40,049 nt of DNA, taken from NCBI GenBank assembly GCA_021295955.1, contig JAGWBJ010000015.1, forward strand, positions 1-40,049, given 5' to 3'. The notes beneath the pieces are model-generated. The model saw only the letters and a program-made list of their open reading frames with translations, was not told the DNA's origin and did no database searches. The position numbers and the translations under genes are program-made. Source of the DNA: Dehalococcoidia bacterium (GTDB lineage: Bacteria; Chloroflexota; Dehalococcoidia; Lucifugimonadales; JAGWBF01). Numbering within the stretch: the stretch's first letter is position 1; the number at the start of each line of letters is the position of its first letter. Of this stretch, positions 33,947 through 40,049 are shown piece after piece.

Positions 33947-34762
33947 ATGCGACACGCCTTATCCCTAGCTGGTCGGTTCATTGCCGCCGTTATCCTGGTA
34001 GCCTTGGTCGTATCCTGCGCCGCCAGCCCGCCTACCGCGGCCCCGATACCGACGCAGCCGCCACCGGAGCCGACGCCGGACATTCAATCCACGGTGACCG
34101 CGATAGTACAGGGGCTCCCCACGCCAACCCCCCACCCGACGTACACGCCGTACCCGTCTCCTCCGACGCATACACCATACCCGCCGCTACCTACCCTATC
34201 GCCGCTACCTACCCTATCGCCGCTACCTACCCACACCCCCTATCCGACTCTCAGCGCTCTATCAACCGCCACGCCCTACCCGACGCCGACCCCAGGCCCG
34301 ACGTACACGCCCTACCCTACGGCCACGCCCCGGCCAACCTACACCCCGCAACCGACCCCGGTACCAGAAGACTGGATGCATAGCTCGGCGGGCTATACGA
34401 CGTTCGGCCTAGACCACGATGGGCCTTGGGTGCTCAATGTGTTTTGCGACCGCAACAGCCCGTCCGTATCCATGAGCAGGGTGTACGGCAACATATACGC
34501 GCCCGGCGCAGAGGGAGGGGGCATAGCGGTGCTGGGCGGGTACGACGAGCGCGAATTCGAGCGTTTCTGGGAGTATTACCCGCCGGTGGACGGTGAGCTT
34601 GACTTTCTTATAGCGAGATGGCCGAACCGCGTGATAGGCGAACTGCTGCAATCCCGCGTGACCACGTTTACCATACCAACGTCTGAGGCTCCCTATGTGC
34701 CGATATTCCCCACGGCCGGGCTGGACCGCTACATCAAGAGCCCCGGTGACGTGTGCCGCTAG
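33947..34762 (+). CDS. Predicted lipoprotein with Pro/Thr/Tyr-rich stalk
   Basis: A 271-residue surface protein. A signal peptide (GRFIAAVILVALVV) ends in the lipobox VVSC. Residues about 27-140 are a low-complexity stalk of repeating TPYP/TYTP/TPTP units, including three near-identical 15-nt DNA repeats around 34187-34231 that encode PLPTLS. The globular part from about 145 (EDWMHSSAGYTTFGLD) is unassigned; it contains two cysteines that could pair (Cys at about 167 and near the C-terminus). Such stalks commonly hold a domain away from the membrane. ATG 33947 is chosen because CAAGGGGG lies just upstream; the open frame extends further back without support. Confidence 0.78.
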   Translation: MRHALSLAGRFIAAVILVALVVSCAASPPTAAPIPTQPPPEPTPDIQSTVTAIVQGLPTPTPHPTYTPYPSPPTHTPYPPLPTLSPLPTLSPLPTHTPYPTLSALSTATPYPTPTPGPTYTPYPTATPRPTYTPQPTPVPEDWMHSSAGYTTFGLDHDGPWVLNVFCDRNSPSVSMSRVYGNIYAPGAEGGGIAVLGGYDEREFERFWEYYPPVDGELDFLIARWPNRVIGELLQSRVTTFTIPTSEAPYVPIFPTAGLDRYIKSPGDVCR

Positions 34763-34941
34763 CGAGATGCTAGTTGAGGAGCTAATCGCCGCGCTGGGGC
34801 GGTGCAATCCGGAGGTACGGGCAGGCCGGGTCCTATCCAGTAAGGGGCCCCGCCCCCGGCGTTACGCTCCCCCTACCTGCCACCGCTCCTTCCGCCGCCG
34901 TTGTCCAGACTTATTGCCCTCGCTAGCAGGGGGAGGGGGGC

Positions 34942-34970
34942 TTGCCATCCGGGGCGTCCTGTTGCATACT
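34942..34970 (+). promoter_or_regulatory. Candidate promoter for the 5S rRNA
   Basis: TTGCCA (34942-34947), 17-nt spacer, CATACT (34965-34970), overlapping TACTAT (34967-34972). The predicted start is near 34978, about 9 nt before the mature 5S end. Confidence 0.45.
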
Positions 34971-34986
34971 ATTGGGTGAGCATAGT

Positions 34987-35105
34987 CCCTTGGTGGTTAG
35001 AGCGAGGCGGACCCACCCGTTCCCATCCCGAACACGGCAGTGAAACGCCCCAGCGCTGACGATACTGCTTCGGTGACGGAGTGGGAAAATAGGCCACCGC
35101 CGGGG
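34987..35105 (+). rRNA. rrf: 5S ribosomal RNA
   Basis: About 119 nt with the conserved 5S core: the GGTGG start paired to CCACC at the end, CCCGTTCCCATCCCGAACACGG split over the helix III region, and CAGCGCTGACGATACTGCTTCGGTGACG in the domain IV/V arm. No 23S sequence precedes it (34763-34986 is short and unrelated), so it is transcribed alone. The ends are placed by helix I pairing and may be off by a few bases. Confidence 0.92.
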
Positions 35106-35141
35106 GGCTTTGTTTTTGCACGACGGTGGGCCACGACGGTA

Positions 35142-35178
35142 GGCCGGGAAACGCCCCCCTCCGGCCCCTTTCATTTTC
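35142..35178 (+). terminator. Possible terminator downstream of 5S
   Basis: GGCCGG (35142-35147) pairs with CCGGCC (35161-35166), followed by CCTTTCATTTT. A T-rich run also directly follows the 5S helix (35109-35117). Either could end the 5S transcript. The rest of 35106-35439 holds the clpC promoter and leader. Confidence 0.4.
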
Positions 35179-35273
35179 GCCCCCGGTGTGATACATTTAG
35201 ATCACCCAAGGAGATTGTTAAAATATTCACATTCTCCACGCCATGAACACTCCTGAAACCCGCAGCCCGTACC

Positions 35274-35303
35274 TTTACAACCCTTAATTTTCGGGCCTAT
35301 AAT
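35274..35303 (+). promoter_or_regulatory. Promoter for clpC
   Basis: TTTACA (35274-35279), 18-nt spacer, perfect TATAAT (35298-35303), giving a leader of about 130 nt. No CtsR-type heptad repeat was recognised. Confidence 0.65.
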
Positions 35304-35439
35304 GGCTGTAGGCCCTGTGTTCGTGGCAGGCGCTTTCCCCGAGTCTAGACCAACCGGCAGCACTCAAGCGGCTCTCGCTATCGAAGCCCCTTGGTGCTGA
35401 GTCCCCAGGAAACTCTCTCGCAGTGAGGGGGTACCCCAC

Positions 35440-37911
35440 ATGAGCAACAGATTCGAAAAGTTCTCGGAGCGGGCCCGGAGGGTGCTGTCCCTCGCACAGG
35501 AAGAGGCGCAGCGCTTCAACCATAACTACATCGGCACGGAGCACATCCTCCTGGGCCTCGTTCGAGAGACCGAGGGTGTGGCCGCCCGGGTCCTGGCCAA
35601 CCTGGGGGTGGACCTCAACAAGGTCAGGTCCGCCGTCGAGTTCATCATCGGCCGGGGCGAAAGGCCCGCCCAGGGCGAGATCGGGCTCACCCCCAGGGCC
35701 AAGAAGGTGGTGGAGTTGGCGGTGGACGAGGCCCGCCGCATGAACCACACCTACATAGGCACCGAGCACCTGCTCATCGGCCTGCTCCGGGAGGGCGAGG
35801 GAGTCGCCGCCGGGGTCCTGGAGAGCCTGGGAGTAACCCTGGACAAGGTGCGCTCCGAGACCCACCGGATACTCAGCCAGAGCACCCCAACCTCCTCGGG
35901 CAGCTACGGCGCCCGCAGCTCCGCCCGCACGCCCACCCTGGACGAGCTGGGCATCGACCTCACCTCCGCCGCCAGGTCCGACAAGCTGGACCCGGTCATC
36001 GGCAGGGAGCAAGAAATCCAGCGGGTCATACAGATACTCAGCCGCCGCACCAAGAACAACCCCGTCCTGATGGGGGAGCCGGGCGTGGGCAAGACGGCCA
36101 TCGTCGAGGCCCTGGCCCAGCGCATAGCCAAGGGCGACATCCCCGAGACCCTGCAGGGCAAGCGCCTGGTGACCTTGGACATGGGCGCCCTGGTGGCCGG
36201 CACCAAGTACCGGGGAGAGTTCGAGGAGCGCCTGAAGAAGGTCATCCAGGAGATCAAGGGCTCGGGCAACTGCGTCCTCTTCATCGACGAGATGCACACC
36301 ATCGTCGGAGCGGGCGCCGCAGAGGGCGCCGTGGACGCCGCCAACATCCTCAAGCCCTCCCTGGCCAGGGGAGAGCTCCAGTGCATCGGCGCCACCACCA
36401 TGGACGACTACCGCAAGCACGTGGAGCGGGACCCGGCCCTGGAGCGCCGGTTCCAGCCCATCCAGGTGGCGGAGCCCACCATCGAGGAGACCACCGACAT
36501 ACTGCAGGGCGTCAAGAGCCGCTACGAGGAACACCACAGGGTGGAGATCACCGACGACGCCATCGCCACCGCCGCCAGCCTCTCCGCCCGGTTCATCGCC
36601 GACCGGTTCCTGCCGGACAAGGCCATAGACCTCATCGACGAGGCGGGCTCCAGGGTGCGCCTACGCAACTCCACCACCCCCCTCTCCGTGAAAGAGGTCA
36701 CGAAGGTGCTGGAGAACGTGCGCAAGGAGAAGGACGACGCCATCTCGTCCCAGCAGTACGAGTACGCCGCCGAGCTCCGGGAGCGGGAGATCCGGCTGGT
36801 GGAGAAGGTGGAGGGCCTGGAGCGGGAGTGGCACGAGGAGCGTGACGAAGAGCGGAGCAGCGTCACCAGCGAGGACATCGCCGAGGTGGTCAGCATGTGG
36901 ACGGGCATCCCCGTCACCCGGCTGGCCATGGAGGAGACCGAACGCCTGCTGCGCATGGAGCAGGAGATACACAAGCGGATCGTGGGCCAGGAAGAGGCCA
37001 TCCTGAGCATCTCCAGGGCCGTGCGCCGCGCCCGGGCCGGACTCAAGGACCAGAGGCGTCCCATCGGGGCCTTCCTGTTCCTGGGCCCCACCGGCGTGGG
37101 CAAGACGGAGCTGGTGAGAGCCCTGGCCGAGTTCATGTTCGGCAGCGAAGAGAACATGGTCCGCCTGGACATGTCCGAGTTCCAGGAGCGCCACACCGTG
37201 GCAAGGCTCATAGGCGCTCCCCCGGGCTACATCGGCTACGAGGAGGGCGGCCAGCTCACCGAGGCCGTGCGCCGAAAGTCGTATTGCGCCATACTGCTGG
37301 ACGAGATCGAGAAGGCCCACCCCGAGGTGTTCAACATCCTCCTTCAGATCTTCGACGACGGCCACCTCAGCGACGCCAAGGGCCGCAAGGTGGACTTCCG
37401 CAACTCCGTCATCATAATGACCAGCAACCTGGGCTCCGACCTCATCAAGCGCGAGACGGTCATGGGTTTCTCCATCAAGGCCGACGCGGCCCAGAGCGAG
37501 AAGCAGGCCTACGAGCGCATGAAGGAGAAGGTGCTGGACGAGGTGAAGCGCTTCTTCAGGCCCGAGTTCCTCAACCGCATCGACGCCTCCGTCGTCTTCC
37601 ACGCCCTGGCCCAGGAGCACATACTTTCCATCGTGGACCTGATGCTGGACCAGGTGCGCAAGGAGCTGGACGAGAAGGGCATCAGCCTGGAGGCCACCGA
37701 CCCGGCCAAGGAGTATCTGGCCGAGAAGGGGTACGACCCCAACTTCGGGGCCAGGCCCCTCAGGCGCCTCATACAGGACGAGGTCGAGGACAGGCTGTCC
37801 GAGGAGCTCCTGGGCGGCAGGATCAACGCCGGCGACGTGGCCGTCCTGGACGTGCAGGACGAGGAGATGGTAGTCCGCATCAAGGAGCTGGCGGCCCTGC
37901 CCTCGGCTTAA
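35440..37911 (+). CDS. clpC: ATP-dependent Clp protease ATP-binding subunit ClpC
   Basis: An 823-residue AAA+ unfoldase that feeds proteins to ClpP. Two N-terminal Clp repeats (from [16 protein letters not shown] and [12 protein letters not shown]) bind substrates or adaptors. The first ATPase has Walker [10 protein letters not shown] (about 213) and FIDEMHT; the second has GPTGVGKTE (about 549) and [10 protein letters not shown]. Between them is a UVR-type coiled region (about 427-460, with [16 protein letters not shown]), which marks ClpC rather than ClpA or ClpB. No clpP or adaptor genes mcsA/mcsB are in view. Upstream is a clear promoter; downstream a 12-bp hairpin separates it from radA. 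Confidence 0.96.
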   Translation: MSNRFEKFSERARRVLSLAQEEAQRFNHNYIGTEHILLGLVRETEGVAARVLANLGVDLNKVRSAVEFIIGRGERPAQGEIGLTPRAKKVVELAVDEARRMNHTYIGTEHLLIGLLREGEGVAAGVLESLGVTLDKVRSETHRILSQSTPTSSGSYGARSSARTPTLDELGIDLTSAARSDKLDPVIGREQEIQRVIQILSRRTKNNPVLMGEPGVGKTAIVEALAQRIAKGDIPETLQGKRLVTLDMGALVAGTKYRGEFEERLKKVIQEIKGSGNCVLFIDEMHTIVGAGAAEGAVDAANILKPSLARGELQCIGATTMDDYRKHVERDPALERRFQPIQVAEPTIEETTDILQGVKSRYEEHHRVEITDDAIATAASLSARFIADRFLPDKAIDLIDEAGSRVRLRNSTTPLSVKEVTKVLENVRKEKDDAISSQQYEYAAELREREIRLVEKVEGLEREWHEERDEERSSVTSEDIAEVVSMWTGIPVTRLAMEETERLLRMEQEIHKRIVGQEEAILSISRAVRRARAGLKDQRRPIGAFLFLGPTGVGKTELVRALAEFMFGSEENMVRLDMSEFQERHTVARLIGAPPGYIGYEEGGQLTEAVRRKSYCAILLDEIEKAHPEVFNILLQIFDDGHLSDAKGRKVDFRNSVIIMTSNLGSDLIKRETVMGFSIKADAAQSEKQAYERMKEKVLDEVKRFFRPEFLNRIDASVVFHALAQEHILSIVDLMLDQVRKELDEKGISLEATDPAKEYLAEKGYDPNFGARPLRRLIQDEVEDRLSEELLGGRINAGDVAVLDVQDEEMVVRIKELAALPSA

Positions 37912-37933
37912 CACCGACCATCAGGCTACCCGC

Positions 37934-37962
37934 AAGGAGGCTCCGCGATTCGGAGCCTCCTT
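37934..37962 (+). terminator. Hairpin between clpC and radA
   Basis: A perfect 12-bp stem (AAGGAGGCTCCG at 37934-37945 with CGGAGCCTCCTT at 37951-37962), loop CGATT. The downstream T content is low (TTGTGCTG), so termination may be partial and let some transcript reach radA. Confidence 0.7.
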
Positions 37963-38005
37963 GTGCTGAAGATAGGCAAGACGACCTCGGGCGAGGGGCC
38001 TCCTA

Positions 38006-39424
38006 GTGGCCAAAGACAAAGCGGGCGCCGCCTTCTTTTGCGCATCCTGCGGCTACGAAAGCCCCAAGTGGATGGGCTTCTGCCCCGCCTGCCGCGAGAG
38101 GGCCCCGCTGGTCCAAAGCCCCTCCTCTTCCCGCAGGGAGCGTCGTTCCTGGGCCGGCGAAGCCCCTCCGGCCCCCAAGGAGCTCTCCACGGTCGCCACC
38201 GACCACCACGACCGCATCCCCATGGCCTTCTCCGAGCTCAACCGAGTCCTTGGCGGCGGCGTGGTCCCGGGCTCCGTGGTCCTCATGGCCGGGGAGCCGG
38301 GGGTCGGCAAGTCGACCATGCTGCTCCAGACGGCCCAGGGCCTGGCGGCGGAGGGCGGCGCGGTCCTGTACGTCAGCGGCGAGGAGTCCGTGAGCCAAAT
38401 AAAGTCGCGCTCGGACAGGCTGGGCTTCTCGGGTCGCGGGGTGTACATGCTGGCCGAGACCAACGCCGACGAGATCGTGAGGCACCTGGAGGAGTTCCGT
38501 CCGGCCCTGGCCATGGTGGACTCGGTGCAGACCCTCTACTGCGCCGACCTGCCCTCGGGGGCCGGAAGCGTGGCCCAGGTCCGGGAGTCCACCCTGCGGA
38601 TCATGAGGTGGGCCAAGGCCAGCGCCGTTCCCGTGGTCATGACCGGCCACGTCACCAAGGAGGGGTCCCTGGCCGGGCCCCGTGTCCTGGAGCACATGGT
38701 CGACGCCGTGGTCCACCTGGAGGGGGACGGGACCGGCGAGTACCGCATCCTGCGGGGCTCCAAGAACCGCTTCGGCTCCACCGACGAGGTGGGCATCTTC
38801 CAGATGGGAGGCGGCGGCCTGGAGGAGGTGCCGGACCCCTCCCGGGTGCTCCTGGCCAACCGCCTGGAGGGCGCCGTGGGCTCCACCATCGTGCCGGTGC
38901 TGGAGGGCAGCCGCCCGCTGCTGGTGGAGGTCCAGGCGCTCACCTCTCCCTCGGTGCTGCCGGCGCCCAGACGGGTGGCCAACGGGCTCGACTACAACCG
39001 GCTGCTGATGCTGGCCGCGGTCCTCGGCCGAAGGGTGGGGCTGGGCCTGGCCAACCTGGACGTGATCGTGAACGTGGTGGGAGGGCTCAGGCTTCGGGAC
39101 CCCTCTTCGGACCTGGCGGTGGCCCTGGCCATCGCCTCCAGCGTGCGCAACGTCCCCGTCCGGGCCCAGACCGTGGTGGCGGGGGAGGTCGGGCTCAGCG
39201 GCGAGCTGAGGGCCGTGTCCCAGTGGCAGCGGCGGCTGAACGAGGCCTCCAGGCTGGGCTTCCGGTACTGCGTCTTCCCCGAGGCCTCCAGGGGGGATGG
39301 GCAGGCCGTACAGGGGACCCAACGGAAAACCTTCCCGACCCTGGAGGCCGCCGTGTCCTGGGCGCTGCCCCGGGGCCGCGAAAAGGCCGCCTGGGAAACG
39401 GGATTCGACGAGGAGGGCGTCTAG
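38006..39424 (+). CDS. radA: DNA repair protein RadA
   Basis: A 472-residue RecA-related ATPase that promotes branch migration during recombinational repair. The C4 zinc finger is Cys12, Cys15, Cys26 and Cys29 (FCASCGYESPKWMGFCPAC). Walker A GEPGVGKST is at 96-104 and the RadA-specific KNRFGST motif at 253-259. The C-terminal part is a Lon protease-like domain without proteolytic residues, as is usual. The start is GTG 38006 with GAGGGG upstream. It follows clpC at 94 nt, an arrangement known from other bacteria. Confidence 0.96.
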   Translation: MAKDKAGAAFFCASCGYESPKWMGFCPACRERAPLVQSPSSSRRERRSWAGEAPPAPKELSTVATDHHDRIPMAFSELNRVLGGGVVPGSVVLMAGEPGVGKSTMLLQTAQGLAAEGGAVLYVSGEESVSQIKSRSDRLGFSGRGVYMLAETNADEIVRHLEEFRPALAMVDSVQTLYCADLPSGAGSVAQVRESTLRIMRWAKASAVPVVMTGHVTKEGSLAGPRVLEHMVDAVVHLEGDGTGEYRILRGSKNRFGSTDEVGIFQMGGGGLEEVPDPSRVLLANRLEGAVGSTIVPVLEGSRPLLVEVQALTSPSVLPAPRRVANGLDYNRLLMLAAVLGRRVGLGLANLDVIVNVVGGLRLRDPSSDLAVALAIASSVRNVPVRAQTVVAGEVGLSGELRAVSQWQRRLNEASRLGFRYCVFPEASRGDGQAVQGTQRKTFPTLEAAVSWALPRGREKAAWETGFDEEGV

Positions 39425-39452
39425 TTTTGCGCCTCTTTCCCTCCCCCTCCTG

Positions 39453-39481
39453 TTGACGCACGGATGGGCTTGTCGTAGAAT
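39453..39481 (+). promoter_or_regulatory. Promoter for the 60-residue protein gene
   Basis: TTGACG (39453-39458), 17-nt spacer, TAGAAT (39476-39481), predicted start near 39488. Confidence 0.7.
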
Positions 39482-39525
39482 TCTGCTGGCGTATCATGCC
39501 AACAACCCAATTGGGAGCAAACCAC

Positions 39526-39708
39526 ATGTTCGATAAGACCGCGCTGGACGCGTTATTCGACGAACTCAAGAGCAAGTACGGCAACGATGCCGACTGGGAG
39601 CTGCTTCTGCGGGATGCCCACCTGGGGGTCGCCCGCTCCGACGCGGGAGTGGACCTGGGCGCCATCGACCCCAGGGCGTCCGAGCTCATCAAGGCCCACG
39701 CGGCCTAG
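39526..39708 (+). CDS. Small hypothetical protein (60 aa)
   Basis: A 60-residue acidic, mainly helical protein beginning MFDKTALDALFDEL, with no signal peptide, membrane segment or cysteine. It was not recognised. The coding case rests on a near-consensus promoter, a GGGAG site nine bases before ATG 39526, codon-like composition matching neighbours, and a compact charged sequence. An in-frame ATG at 39496 would add ten residues but has no ribosome-binding site. It lies alone between radA and the gene entering the right edge. Confidence 0.6.
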   Translation: MFDKTALDALFDELKSKYGNDADWELLLRDAHLGVARSDAGVDLGAIDPRASELIKAHAA

Positions 39709-39802
39709 CCCCCGGCTCCGTACCGTCGGGACACGCGGGGCCAACGCTCCGACATTCGTAACGAATTGGCCCTGATCTGTCGCGATGCCGTCGAGTACGA
39801 GC

Positions 39803-39831
39803 TTGACATCGGGGGCGTGCGGCGATATAGT
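39803..39831 (+). promoter_or_regulatory. Strong promoter for the gene at the right edge
   Basis: Consensus TTGACA (39803-39808), 17-nt spacer, TATAGT (39826-39831), predicted start near 39838. This is the best sigma-70 match in the window. Confidence 0.75.
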
Positions 39832-39880
39832 TGAGCGGCAATTTGCCCGTTGGAACCGACATACAAGGGAAGGAGATACC

Positions 39881-40049
39881 ATGCTCAAAATCGGTCACAC
39901 CGTTAGGGTCCCGGATTCACTGAGAGGCCCGGTCCCGCCAGCCGAAGAGGAGATCATTCCCATACCCGAAGAGCTGGAGGGCGTCCCCGGGGCCAACAAG
40001 GACGAGGACACCATCAACTACTACACCCGGAACTACCCGGTGGAGAGCC
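39881..40049 (+). CDS. Unknown protein, N-terminal part (3' partial)
   Basis: The first 56 codons of a gene cut by the window end. AAGGGAAGGAG before ATG 39881 is a strong ribosome-binding site and the promoter is near consensus, so high expression is expected. The visible part begins MLKIGHTVRVPDS and is rich in Pro and Glu (VPPAEEEIIPIPEELEG), then NYYTRNYPVES. There is no signal peptide or membrane segment. The family was not recognised. Confidence 0.7.
   Translation, partial: MLKIGHTVRVPDSLRGPVPPAEEEIIPIPEELEGVPGANKDEDTINYYTRNYPVES

Noticed and set aside
35185..35206. CRP/FNR-like palindrome (GGTGTGAT ... ATCACC)
   Set aside because: The spacing between half-sites does not fit CRP or FNR and the left arm needs a bulge.
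35243..35287. 14-codon leader peptide before clpC
   Set aside because: The purine block is too far upstream, the codons overlap the clpC -35 region, and there is no attenuator.

Overview
The window is a GC-rich (roughly two-thirds G+C by eye) bacterial chromosome segment, densely packed with mostly housekeeping genes. The protein families and gene orders (DUF1015 beside serA, stand-alone 5S rRNA, GH15/zwf/gnd/pgi cluster, NodB-type deacetylase, many short dispersed repeats) look like Chloroflexota, probably a Dehalococcoidia/SAR202-like lineage. That placement is inference; no phylogenetic marker was tested.

Layout. 1-1140: 3' part of a group II intron (C-terminal HNH end of the intron-encoded protein, then domain V/VI). 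Between the protein and the ribozyme core lies a lipoprotein gene with its own terminator, bounded by a 10-bp inverted repeat; a dispersed repeat follows the intron. 1233-6292 (+): alpha/beta hydrolase, class IV aminotransferase, gamma-glutamyltransferase and DUF1015 protein, the last preceded by a 5 x 14-nt array of ribosome-binding-site-like units. 6289-11876 (-): a small coiled-coil protein, then (in transcription order) ribF, tyrS, a class V aminotransferase and serA, where serA seems to start at an AUA codon overlapping the preceding stop. 12138-19471 (+): polA, an SDR dehydrogenase and dnaE. 19368-20012 (-): ogt, antisense to the end of dnaE. 20436-22475 (+): a multi-pass membrane protein fused to an EEP phosphatase/nuclease domain, apparently read from a leaderless mRNA. 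22542-23423 (-): polysaccharide deacetylase. 23685-24164 (+): HNH nuclease with a C-terminal membrane anchor. 24326-30320 (-): pgi, gnd, zwf and GH15, a carbohydrate/oxidative pentose phosphate operon. 30427-31935 (-): NHL-repeat protein and PPOX-fold flavin protein. 32214-32918 (+): MoaD-MoaE fusion. 32919-34762: a gene-poor stretch, a small HTH protein and a Pro/Thr-rich lipoprotein. 34987-35105: isolated 5S rRNA. 35440-39424 (+): clpC and radA. 39526-40049: a 60-aa unknown protein and the start of a gene cut by the window edge, each behind a near-consensus sigma-70 promoter.

Functionally the window combines DNA replication/repair (polA, dnaE, ogt, radA), proteostasis (clpC), serine synthesis and tRNA charging, flavin and molybdopterin cofactor synthesis, and central carbon metabolism. 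The unusual content lies at the left edge and in the intergenic spaces: the intron-embedded lipoprotein unit, a 10-mer shared by three sites, and several unrelated 14-16-nt tandem arrays. No tRNA, CRISPR array or complete insertion sequence was seen.
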